Assembly (NCBI RefSeq): GCF_030704535.1
Contig: NC_081815.1
Span: 2,309,001 to 2,373,000 of the forward strand
Reading direction: 5' to 3'
Source of the DNA: Vitis vinifera
Lineage: Eukaryota > Streptophyta > Magnoliopsida > Vitales > Vitaceae
DNA length: 64,000 nt
The position numbers were made by a program, and so were the translations under genes. Numbering within the stretch: position 1 is the first letter of the stretch; each line of letters begins with the position of its first letter. This document shows, one piece after another, positions 45,819-57,554 of the stretch. Under the pieces are notes generated by a model. The model had not been told where the DNA came from. It saw only the letters and a list, made by a program, of their open reading frames with translations, and did not search any database.

Positions 45819-47847
45819 ATGTCGTGGCAAACGTACGTGGATGATCATCTGATGTGCGAAATCGAAGGCAATCATCTCACCGCCGCCTCCATCATCGGCC
45901 ACGACGGCACCGTCTGGGCCCAGAGCGACTCCTTCCCTCAGGTTCTCATGTCCTCTCCTTTTCTGCCTCTTTCAGCTTTGGCTGGATTCAGTTGCTGATT
46001 TCATTGGTTGAATTGAAATCGGGTTTTCTTTAATTTCCGGTTTTTGATCTGATTTTTCCGCTGGGTGTCGTCGGCTTTTTCATTATGGGTTGATTCTTTG
46101 GTGGATTGGGATTTGATTTAGCTTTGATTTAGTTTGACTTCGTCTTGGATTCGATGTGGGTAACTATTCTCCTATCGGGGTTTACATTTGGAATTGAGTT
46201 TTTGCCTTGTCTGGATTTGGGCTTTTGTTTGTTGTTTGGAATCTCTGCACTTTTCACCATGGAAGATGGGCTGGAAGATGAAAAGAGCTACCTGAGCTGA
46301 GCTTCATTAGAGGATTATTCAAGAACGTAACCTATGCTGGAGCCCATTTTCTTTATTAGAGTTTAGCATTTGTGAGATAAAAAGATCCAGGCGATCCTTT
46401 TTGAAGCTAGTTAATTTCAGAGCCTGCTACCCGGCTCGGCTTGATTCATTTCGAACCATGGGTAGAAGGTTCTGAGAGGACTAGGGGATTGCTGCCGACA
46501 GTTTGCATTGAACTAGTGTAGATGTATGATCGGAGGAAAATTGGCTGAAATTTTTAGGTCCCCTTAAATAGTTTGGAATAACGGGAAAGGAGATTGTTAA
46601 TATTTGAATTTCCTCTTCCCCTCTCTCCAGTTGAGACTGATCACATTTTTTAACACATTTGTATAGCTTTCTCTTTCTCATGAAATAACTATGTTTTGTT
46701 TCTTTTGATACTTCAGCTTAAGCCTGAAGAGATCACTGCAATTATGAACGACTTTAATGAACCTGGATCGCTGGCTCCAACTGGGTTATATCTTGGTGGA
46801 ACAAAATATATGGTGATCCAAGGAGAGTCAGGCGTTGTCATTCGAGGGAAGAAGGTGATGACTTCGAATCTTATCATGCTATGATAAGATTTTTATTACT
46901 TTTACACATTTGCATTTAATTGAGAAAAGTATACATAATGCAGATAGACAGGGGTGTGACAAATTTATTTGCGAGTTCAATTTAAGACATCAGAAGGGTG
47001 GACCATCTATTGAGTTTGTCAAATACAAAAGATTACACTTATTCTTAGAATGCTTAGCTTTTGTACACAATCTTACTCATTGGCATGGTTTCGAGGACCG
47101 CCAAAATCGGGGAAATCCTCAATTTTGAGTATTTAGGTCATTTCTGTAGTACACAGTGCATTGAGAATTTCCATCTTGGGTATAAACTATAAAATGGATT
47201 CTGCATCACAAAATACATGTCGTAGTTCTGGTAGATGTTTGAAATTCATGCATTCAGGTTACTCCCACCAGATTAATATGCTGAATATGTGTTGAAAGTT
47301 GTCTTTTATTGGATTTGAACCAAAATGATCAAGTTACATTTTAAACAATATTCACGGAATGACTTATTATAATGATATTAATATGCTTATTCGGTTATCA
47401 TATTTTTGCCTTTTGGTGGAATAACCTTTAAAAAATAATAAAAAAGTAAAAAATAGAACTGACACTCTTAAAGCAAATAGCAAACCAAGGGAGAGCCAGT
47501 TTACTTGTGTAATGAAAATTCCAGTTACATTCGTACCTGGCCACTTCTGTGAAGCAAACCTTTATGGATCAAAACTGGAAACTTATCATCAAAATAGAAA
47601 CTGGAGATCAAATCTCTGTGTATTGTGAATCGGTATGGTTTCACTATGGGACCTTTTCCTCTATCAATGGCTCATTTCTCATGCATATATCTTAACTGTC
47701 ACCCTGGTTCAGGGCTCTGGTGGTGCTACGATCAAAAAGACCAATATGGCGTTGATCATTGGTATCTATAACGAGCCACTGACTCCTGGTCAGTGCAACA
47801 TGATTGTTGAAAGGCTTGGTGACTATCTCATCGATCAGGGCTTTTAA
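45819..47847 (+). CDS. PRF: Profilin B (PRF1/2-like class)
   Basis: Three exons (45819-45941, 46717-46854, 47713-47847) join at phase 0 to 131 residues. This is a typical vegetative-type plant profilin: [15 protein letters not shown] start, [15 protein letters not shown] without the GQ insert, [14 protein letters not shown] centre, and [17 protein letters not shown] close to the end. It lies 2.0 kb downstream of profilin A in the same direction. By hand alignment about 106 of 131 shared positions are identical, and exon-intron joins are at identical places, so the two arose by tandem duplication. The residues that differ split them into the two known plant profilin classes. Arabidopsis PRF4-PRF2 is the matching tandem pair. 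Confidence 0.95.
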
Positions 47848-48880
47848 TTGTTTTGGTATGTCTTCTTATTTAGTTATGATTCTTCCTGGCTTCTTTACCA
47901 GTTGCATCTGCCTATAGTTTGTAATGTTGATTGCAATCTAATAAAATTTCAGGTGTTTGAAGCCATGGCATGACTCCTGAGTGGAAACAAAAGAAATTTG
48001 GTGCTTAAGAAGTAATGGATATGATCTCCTATGTGATGTACGATTCTGTTTTGTACACTTATTGTTTGTACTCTTGTTGGTGAAAAGTATTGTGTTGATT
48101 TTCATGTGGGGTACTTATATGCCTTTTGGTGGGTTTTCTTGTAATGGATGTCTTAAATTGATGGAAATGTCTCATAAGTAATTTATTTGGTCTGTGATTC
48201 ATTTACATCTGAAGTTGGACTATTTTTGGGAGAGTAGATGTGCTGCAATGTTTGTTTGTGAGTTTTGTTACACACATGTGATGAAAAGCTGAATTTTATC
48301 AAGTAATCTGATGCTTACCCAAGATTTGTTTACATGGAAATCTCAAGGGAAGTAAAATACCCTCAAATATATCAAACTAATCAAATCGAAAAGGTTGTAG
48401 TAAGATACATTATTAGCAATTTAATATATGTTCCCACACATTACAATTATTGGTGCCCAATTTTGTTCACCCTATGTGTATCTGTATGCCCTTGTTACAT
48501 GTTTTAATGGTCAATGTTGGATCATCAGTAATCCATCATCCTGTGTATCAGATGATTTTTAGCTTACATGAGTACTTGTGTCTTGCTTTGCTATGTGTGT
48601 GTGTTGCTTCGCCTGTGTTAGGTTGGAAGGCACACTTGGCACGGGTGCTGACCTTCATCTTAATGGATGTCCCCCTATGATGGATGTTGCTAAGGGAATG
48701 CACCATCACCTTGCAATTGGGATGATATTTGTTAAGTGAAACCTCATTCATTTGCTTGTATGATGAGAGAAGGTTTAGGGTTAAAGTCTTTAAACTCTTT
48801 GAGGTAGGCTCTATTTGATTCAACTTATGATAAGTCAAAAACTCTTTTTAAACTCGATAAGAGTTTTACGTCTTTAATTG
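47848..48880. other. Downstream region of profilin B
   Basis: The first few hundred bases should be the 3' UTR, given near tttgtaatgttgattgcaat and aataaaatttcag at about 47938-47951. No further gene is seen. Confidence 0.5.
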
Positions 48881-49620
48881 ATTTGAAAAAAAAACTTAAT
48901 ATGAAAGTCAAGAAAATATTTGTTTGTTGTGATTTTAATTGATTTAGCACACAATTTTGTTGTATTGAAGTAAGGTATTACTTGCTAGGTTCAAATCAAT
49001 ATGTTGATGTGAACGTCAATAAAGAATTGCAACAAATGTTTAGAATTTATAATGAATGCCAAAGAATGATTCGCCTTATAATGTCTATTAGAAGATCTAC
49101 TCCAATTGAGATTATGCTCCTAACACAATCTTTGCAAGTTGGTGGAAGGTCACATGTGATATAAGTTGGATTCGATTATTGTGGGTTTGAAGATGAGGTT
49201 GAGCCTTCAGGTGAAGCCCCACTAAGCATGGGGCTGATGATGATAAAGGCCCAAATACCATAAAGAAAAATTCAATCTAAAAGATGGTGACATAGGGTTT
49301 CGAAGTGGTGGGATGAAGGGTGGTCATGGATCCATAGAAGATGTAAGGTTTGAAGGTGAGAGTGAGAATGCAGATGGAATGGGTGAAGATGATATTAAGG
49401 ATGATTGCAAAGATGCTTATGAGGATAAAGAATTTGGCATCAATGACAATGATGATCCACCAAGCCATGTAGATGAGAGTTCATCAAGCAATGAGTCAGT
49501 CCATACAAACAATGGAGAACATAAATTTCACCTTAACGATGATGACCTATCACGGTACAAATCTAATGATGAAGATGAGCGTTTAAAGTGCAATTTTGTC
49601 TCAAGAAGAATGACATAAAT
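48881..49620 (+). mobile_element. Degenerate MULE (Mutator-like) transposase N-terminal fragment, tentative
   Basis: A frame around 48905-49164 reads FSTQFCCIEVRYYLLGSN and goes on to a VDVNVNKELQQMF stretch, like the N-terminal region of plant MuDR transposases. A following acidic, Ser/Asp-rich frame (49313-49618, with DDDLSRYKSNDEDE) resembles the linker between that region and the transposase core. The core itself is missing. One internal stop and loss of the rest mark it as dead. Identification is by pattern only. Confidence 0.4.
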
Positions 49621-51295
49621 AGAGGTATTAGAGGGAAGAAATATAAAGCAAATGACTCGAAAAATGTTGTTTCTTCAAAAAAGTTTATGATTTAAAAAAA
49701 TAACTTAATATGAAAATAATAAAAAATTAAAAAAAAATTGTTTCTTGTTGTTACCCATTAATAAGGACAAGAAAGGCACTAATTGACCAAAGTCTTACTT
49801 CATTTGTTGCTTGAGAAGTCGTTAGTATACAAGATAGTGTTCAAGAATTAGTTAAGGCCTTTTTCTCTGAATATGAGGACAATGGAGAATTTCATGCTAA
49901 GGAGCGTAACATAATCAAATGACTTGCCACACATCAAGAGAATAATTTATATTTTGACTTATGTAAGAAATTCTTTTATGTTTAACAAAATTTTTACAAT
50001 ATTAATATTATCTTTTAAAAACTGTAACTTTGGCTTCAATTTTCAACTAAAAGCCAAAAATAGGAAGCTATCCCAAACAAGGTCGTTGTCTAATAAGATT
50101 GGTCGATTTAAACACACACGAGGTAATGTCAACCTCATCCTTCATGCAAAGTTGATGTCAACTTGCTTCCTTGTAATGTTATATCGACCTTATCCTTTGT
50201 ATAGATGGTATCAATACATATCCCCCTTATTTCATGAAGCACAAGAGCGCTTTGTTCAAGTTTGTATCATCTTATAGCCTCCCTACTTGCTATCCACTTT
50301 CTCAAAGGTGTCCCACTTAGAAAGTGGCTAAGTGGCATCATGTATTATGGCTTCCTCCACTGAGAGCAAGGCACTGGAAGTCCTACATGAACTTGGTGCA
50401 CCTTGACAATAGGTTTGGCCCCCTCTTACCATCGAGTTATTAAGACGTTGTGAGAGCCTTAATGTGCATGCATTGAACCTGCTTAGGCCGAATTAAGAGG
50501 AAGGAGGCATGTCACCACTAAGGTACCCACCACCATCGTATGCCACATGATATGGCATATGTAAGAATGTCAATATAAGAAATGATTGATATGAATTTGT
50601 GAATAGTCTCATTGGTTGGACCTCACTAACCAGTAAGGCTCAACCTTGGGTCTCGGTATAAAAAATCCAGAAGCTATTTAGATCAGGACCACTAAAAGCA
50701 AAGCTCATACCGAAAGGAGAGTACAGGAGTGAATTTGAAATCACTGATGAAATCTGGGCATCATTTTAGTTCTAACAGGGGTTTGAGTTGTGTGATCAGA
50801 GATGTGCCAGATATCATGTGATGTCAATTCAGAATGTAAGAAAATAGAAAAACCCCAACTGAAGTATTTGATCTATGGGAGGCTTGTGGAGCCACTATAT
50901 CACGCAAAATGCACAAAAACTACATCCATTCAACTTAATTTTGCTTAAAATTGTGTCACACAGCATAATTGCAACTTCCACCCACTTTAAATCAGTTACA
51001 CAACAATCTTCAACTACAAAGCAATTGCACAAGCCTGAACTACCTTATATGTACCAAATACAGATCTACCACCTACAAATAATCTTCTCAAATGATTACC
51101 CTCTTCTTAGCACCTCTTTATATCATGCAAAACTAAAGGCAGGTTGCTCTTCTACAGATACAATCTCATGCAGTTTAAGAAAATTTCCTTTCCTGTACCT
51201 GTTCCAGCATCTCAAAAGCGGCCACCACTCTCATTTCCATGGTGGGCTATTCAGCATGCTTCCAAAATCGAGCTTCCCTAGACATTTGCCAAGAT
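49621..51295. other. Intergenic sequence, possible LTR-like remnant
   Basis: No gene is supported. The stretch at 50290-50720 has a GC-richer, repeat-like look, with cggtataaaaaatccag near 50660, like a promoter inside a decayed retrotransposon LTR. No family or borders can be set. The last part is the 3' flank of the GH17 gene. Confidence 0.35.
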
Positions 51296-54200
51296 TTAGA
51301 GAAATGAGAGCAGAGCCATAAGCAGGCAACTCAGTGTCCAAGCAAACAACGCATTCGCTGCAGAGGAAGTGGTGGTTGAAGCAAGGGCTGTTGTTGCATT
51401 ACTTGCAGCAGTTTTGTTGCTCCTGTTTAAACATTGCAAAAAGTCCAGCATGGTGAATAGGAAAGCCAGAAAAAGGTAGTGTATGCTTAAAAGATCAAAT
51501 AAGAAATTTGACTTAAAATGTAAACATACCCTGTTGTCATATACAAGCAGTTATCATAACCTGCACAAATAACACGAAACAGTATTTTAGCAAGTCTTTG
51601 AAAGGAATTCTGATAAAACACCGAAGCTTCTATATGGAACTGAATGAAAACAAAAATGAGGTTGTTCACTCGCATTGAAAATTTTAATAGCTAATCCCAT
51701 ATTTGGGACACAGAATCATAGACAACATTTTCTCTCGGTGGTTTGGACATTGAAACAAGACATTGTAAGAGGTGGAGGGTGCTGGCAAAATATACAACAT
51801 TTTGTCCAGTGGCAGTTGTACCCAAGAGTTCACCCTCCTTGTTGACAAAGCTTTGCCCAGCTTCCACCAAACAACCGCACAACACACATACAGTAAGTTT
51901 TATTTTGACACCCTAAAAATCAAGTGTTCCCAGCCAATAGTAAACTTAGGTTACAGAAGGAACAAGCATTGGTGCATGTTCATGTGTACATGTGTGCAAT
52001 CTAAGAGAATTTTCATCTCAGAATGTCCTAAAATCTATTTGGTTGTGCTAAAACACCAAACACATGGATATCCTTTTATTTTTTGTTGTAGACTGGCATT
52101 CTTGTTGGCTTCCTTGTTGCATTGCCTAAAAACAAAGAAAGAACGTGACAAGGTTACAGGTTGGTTAAGAAAACTCTACGAAGCCCCCTGAGCACAACAA
52201 GTTATAGCACATGACATGGTAAGATGGACAGACTTTTTCTGAATTTCTAGCAACAATACTGTTCTAGACCAAATATAATATTTTGTCCAATTTAATCATA
52301 GATTGACAAACACTCAAACATTGCTGAATTTATGTGCAAGGAACTGGTAAGACTTCTTATTCCCTAAATGTGAGCACGCTCATGTAAAAGCAGAACAATC
52401 AATCCAACAGCAAATGTTGCCTAACAGGAAAGGTTGGATCTTAGAGTACATACTTGGGTTCTTATTAACTTTGATTCCTGACCCTCCAAAACTGCAAGCA
52501 ATATCAGTAGCTCCATTTTGCTGGTAGTAACTGTTGAATGCAAAAGATGCATGGGAAACTACATTATCTGGTTCAAAACAAGGCTGGCTAGGCTGAATAG
52601 CAGAGCAGTCCACATTCCCAGGACCACAAGCCCAATCTAAGGCATTCTGCAAGTCCATTTCTGAAGCGGTAGACGATGCGATACACCATGTTCCATTTGA
52701 GCTTGTTACATTTGTTTCTGTAGTCATGGTTACAGCACCCTTTCCGGTCATATCCAAGTTATAAACACTTGTTTGATCTGGATAAAATAACCCCCAGTTC
52801 CTTTCAGATTCCAAACCAGACTTCCTGTTCTCATTGAACAATGAGAAGATATACACATCTAGATCCTCTCCTGGCTTTGCAGGAGTGCCGGTGTCATTGA
52901 TGACGTGACGGATGAGATTGGTGTTATAAGTCTGAGCATTATCAGGAGTTGCAGCTGTCTCCTTGGGAGATCCTTTTGAAGGCCAGCCTGTCTCAGTGAC
53001 CATAATTTTAATTGTTCTGAAATTAAGAGCCATCAATGCAAAATATAGAGCATCAATTTGAGCATCAAACATGTTAGTGTAAAGCAAACCAGTGTTTGGA
53101 TCAATAACTTCTGAGGATGACTCAAATAGAGCATAGTCTAGAGACACGTTGTTTGGGGAATCTCTGTAGGCATAGTAAGGATAGATATCAACCATGAAAG
53201 GAGACTGATTCTCAGCAAGAAATTCCAACATGGGTTTGAGAAAGAATGCATGGCTGCTATTAAAAGCCCCTGCAGAGGGTGGGAATGACCGAGACAAAAT
53301 CCCTAGGGAATGGGTACTTGAAACTTTGATCTTCTTATGCAGACCAGCTTTTCGTAGAGCTGTGAGGACATTTTTCATGGCAGGTACCACCATAGAAGAG
53401 GCATTATTGGGGCTTTCTGTGACTTCAGCACCGACAGTTATGTGTGTGATCCTTGTGGCTGGGTAGTATGGAAGAATACTATTCCTCAGCCAAGTGTCTG
53501 CATTAGACTGGAACTGGGAAAATGGGAGTAAGTCTGAATTCGAAATCCCAATCATGAGTTCAACCCCAGTGTTAGCAAAGGCCTTAAGAACCTGAATATT
53601 AGAGTCATAAATCCTCAAATATTTAATCTTGTGAAGCTGAACCAGCTGTGCTACTTTATCTGGTGTGGGGAGGTCATCTGCATTTCTCCCATAGCAAACC
53701 CCAATCGTGCTTCCCCTGCACAGACCTGTTGCATGAATTTCCAACATTCAAAGTCCTGAATCAGACTCCTAAAATCAATGTAAGCATCCTACTAGTATTG
53801 GATACAATATAGGCTGTGTATGAAAATAGAATAGAGTTTAGGAGTTTTTCAAGCTAATAACTATGAAAGGCGTTAAACTTCAGTTCTTGTTTTTCTTCAG
53901 TTGATTCAGAATAACCACCAATTTATGAAACCTCACCAATCGAACATGGCAAACAGTTATAGGTGGGAAGAAGCCTCACTGGGATCAATTGCAACTTAGC
54001 TATATGAGTTTATGATGCTGTATATCCTATTGTTCAAGTGTAGCCCTCATGAAGCTACACTTTTTTTGTATGGATGCACTCCCTCTCCTATAAATTGAGA
54101 TTTTTCGGACAATGTGCGGGACAAGAAGCTACAAAAGGAGTAAGAATGGTGACATGACACGCAATGTTGAAACACGAGCATAAGGGGTCTGCAAACACAA

Positions 54201-54855
54201 TAAATTCATCATGGGCGTGGGTCCAACATCGCCATATCCCACCTACTAGACAAATGTACTGGTCAGTGGAATGGCATAAATGCATCCACTTGGATGCAGC
54301 ATTAATGGGTAGGCTACAGAAAAATGGCGAAAAAATTAGCATGCGGAGCCATTATCTTGGACAAGGAACTGTGAACTGTGAAGACCCCCATAGAGAGGAA
54401 AGAAATAAACCCAAGTGAGAACCCCACATGAATCATAGAGAAACGACCTCAAATGATTTTAGGTACAGATGAAGCACAAGCGAAGATAAAGACAGAAATT
54501 ACCCACAAAAGCATCAAGATTCGTTCATATACTATCAAAACACACAAAAGTAAAAGATTCTGTTCGAGATAGATCCATCCACTGTTCAAAATCGAAGATT
54601 GAGGCATGAACGCAAAGATCCAACCATCAAGAAGAATGATGAAATCGATCCAAGAAGGAACAAAAACCCAGAAAAACCAGCTTAAAAACATAATAGTAAA
54701 CCACCACAGCCGGACTGGTTCAGTCAATGCAGTAACAATAAAGAACAACACATACATAAAAACATTCATAAATAAACAGAGAGTAAGAAAGAGAGTAGAC
54801 CCAGAAGCGTGAGAAGCAGTGAAGTGGCAAAAATGAGCCTAAACCCCCTTGCCAT
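51296..54855 (-). CDS. GPI-anchored endo-beta-1,3-glucanase (GH17 plus X8/CBM43)
   Basis: Hydrolyses beta-1,3-glucan (callose) at the cell surface or plasmodesmata. Four minus-strand exons (54855-54801, 53725-52454, 51560-51530, 51422-51296) join in phase to 494 residues. Residues 1-22 form a signal peptide split by intron 1. The GH17 barrel (about 24-343) has IGVCYGRNADDLP at its head, the acid/base Glu119 in ITVGAEV, and the nucleophile Glu263 in VTETGWPSKGSPKE. The X8 domain runs from GTWCIA (363) to SYDNCLYM (about 450) with its Cys set. After it a Ser/Thr/Ala linker leads to a hydrophobic end (FAWTLSCLLMALLSFL), a GPI signal. Exon 3 is only 31 bases. VGAEV replaces the classic VGNEV, as often happens in this clade. 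At4g29360 and At5g56590 are the relatives I recall. Confidence 0.94.
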
Positions 54856-57284
54856 TCCTCTATCACAGTGCTTTCTCCTTCTCCCCCTCCTCCTTTTCGT
54901 TATCAGAGCTTTACTCTTTTGAGTAGCGTCTCTCCACCCAGTCCAACGTTCATCCCCCAACGGCTCTCTCCTACTCTCACTACTCTCACTCTACCTCTGG
55001 GAGCTGGAGAGGAGAGAAAGATGCATAGATTATCGAGATTGTACGAAGAGAGAGAGAGAGAGGGCGAGGCGCTTTGTGTTGGCATCAGAGAGTGCGACAG
55101 AAATGGGGACCGGACTTCAGGTTGATTATGAAATAGAATAAAGAAAAGCACCTCGATTCCGTTGCTGGGCATGTCTGCTGTATATGTTTTTACACTATTA
55201 CTGCCCCACACGCCACTGCGGCCATGACTCTCTGCTTCCATCCAAAAACCTCCGTTTTCCTCTTTGTTTTTTCATCTCTCTTTCCCACTTTACACTTTGT
55301 GGCTGTCATTCATGGCCATCCAACGTACATCTCATGATTCATGATGCCAATATATTTATTTATTTTATAATAATATTATTTTTTGAAACTTCCATTCAAC
55401 TCTTTTTTGTAAAATTTTTAAAAATAATTTTTGAAAATCTTTATTTAATGTTTTATAAAAGAAAAGTTTCCTTGAATACTTAGAATATTTTTAATATATT
55501 TTAAAAATAAATTTATATATAATACTTTATTTTAAATTATTTTATGTATTTATATAATTATTTTTTAAAACAATCATCATAAAAAAACATGAATAAAAAT
55601 TAAAAATTAGTTTTTTGTGTATCAAATGTGTTTTTATATTATTTTTTTTAAATAAAAAATTATTCTTAAAAATGATTGTCAAATAAATTCTAATTTTTAA
55701 TGTGTTTTTATTATTAAAAATAATATTTAATAGAAATAAAATATTAAAAAATAATTTAATAATATTTAGTTTCAAGTTCCCAAAAAAAATCCATTACCAA
55801 ATCTTGGTTATGGGTGATAGACAAAGATCGAATTTGGGGGAATTTGGGATGAAAGTCCAAATTGGCATTTTTGTTTTTTCTTCCTTTGATTTTTTTTTTC
55901 ACCTTTTTCTTGTTACTTTATTTTTACTTTGGAGTAAAATATTGGGTAATGGCATTATTTTTAGCCTTTCTTCCACTTTGGGTTAAGATGGGTGGGGTAT
56001 GGGTGGTATTCTTTTATCCCTATTTGTTAGGGTTAGGTTTCTATTTGAAGAAAATATTACTTATTATAAGAATCAAATGGGTGTGACAACACTCAAAACT
56101 TTAATCATGTTATTTGAAAAGTAATTATTTTTCAACAAAATAAATTAATTTTATTTTTTATTCTATTGAACATCACATTCATCCTTGAGTTCACTTGGTA
56201 CCCATGTTTGTTTCATCTCTCCACTAGGTATCTAATGGTGTAGAAACCTAATTCTTTGTTAAAAAGGCATTAAATTCTTATGTTACAACTATTTTTAAAA
56301 AATTATTATTAAAAAAAAAAAGACATATTTGATGATCAAAAACTATTTTTTATTTTTAAAATATAATACAGACTGTTTTCGGATAAGATTTTTAAATTGT
56401 TTTAAACTTTTTTCACTTGTTTTTGAAGGCTTATTTAGAAAATAATTATATTAATATAAAGAATGATTAAAAATAAAGTATTAAATATAAAAATTATTTT
56501 TAAAATATATTTAAGAGTGCTAAAAATAAGTTAAAAATATTCCCAAACAAATTTTTATTTTACAAAACATATAAAACAATTTTCAAAAGTAATTCTCAAA
56601 AATTGTTTTTAAGAATTATTTTCAAAAATAATACATTAATTTTTTGTATTTAAAAATGTGTAACATGGATTACTTTGAAATTGGAGTTTGAGAGTTCATC
56701 CTACTAATTTAAAAGCAATTTCCTTCAACATTCTTATGATGTTTGGGCTAAATCGATCTTTTGATTAGTATTTAAAAAAAAAATTGTTTAAAATTTTTAG
56801 TTTGAAAAAGTATTATAATTTTAAATTTAAACTAAAATCGTAATTATTTCTACATGCAACTTGTAATAAATTTAAAAAAAGAATTAAAAGAGAAAATGTG
56901 TGAAGAAGGACCACTTTGAACATCCATTTGAAAAGTCCCATGAAGGTGTAGTTTAGTGGCCACTATGCCCACTTTCAACCCAAACTCCACTTTTACACAA
57001 ATGACAAAGTCTTATTCTTCTAATAAGTAATGCCACCCAATCAATGAAAGGGCCTAAAATTTTGGCCCATGTAGGCCTTTCAAGTGGGCTTACTGGGCCC
57101 AACTTTCTGGATCATTCATAGGTTAGGTTTCTATCAACCCATCAAATATTTATGCCCAAATCATCCATCCCATAATTTCTGGTAATCTTTGAATATTAAT
57201 AAAGCCTTATATTGAACTAAGCTGAGTCGTAAATCCCAAATTCTACTTATTCGTTTGTTGTTATCGACAGTTGTCTCACACTCT
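54856..57284. other. Intergenic region between divergent GH17 and MKK6 genes
   Basis: The first 250 bases on the minus strand are leader/promoter of the GH17 gene, with a GA run at 55047-55065. From about 55350 to 56900 the sequence is extremely AT-rich with repeated tttaaaaa and aaaattattttt strings of both polarities, which looks like one or two decayed MITEs, but no clear ends are found. No gene is seen. Confidence 0.45.
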
Positions 57285-57554
57285 TTCTATAAATATTTTC
57301 AACGTTTCAAAATTTTCAAATTTGCTTGCACTATTTCCATATCCGTTTTTCCTGCTTCCACGCCTCCCCACGTGCATCCGTCCAATGGACTCCCTGAAGC
57401 TTCCGTGGAAAAAACAAAACCATTCCTGGCAATAACATTTCGCGGTCTTCTTCCTTTGAATTTTGTACTTTTTGGCGTCGGTCGTCCATTTCTCCATAAA
57501 GAGTCTCTCTTTCTCTCTCTCACTCGAAAACCCTAGAGAGAAACCCTAATCACA
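57285..57554 (+). promoter_or_regulatory. Core promoter and leader of MKK6 with TATA-like box, uORF and telo-boxes
   Basis: ctataaata at 57287-57295 is a good TATA candidate. A leader of about 230 bases would follow. It holds a 16-codon upstream ORF (57385-57435, MDSLKLPWKKQNHSWQ) and, directly before the start, two AAACCCTA telo-boxes (about 57528-57536 and 57541-57548). Telo-boxes are common in genes active in dividing cells. Roles are inferred. Confidence 0.45.

Noticed and set aside
47300-47330. A T-loop-like ggttcaaatcc string on the minus strand
   Set aside because: No D-arm, anticodon arm or pairing acceptor stem is found around it, so it is not a tRNA gene.
55360-56660. One large hairpin transposon in the AT-rich block
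   Set aside because: Many complementary A and T runs suggest it, but no defined ends or target duplication can be read, so it was left as AT-rich sequence.
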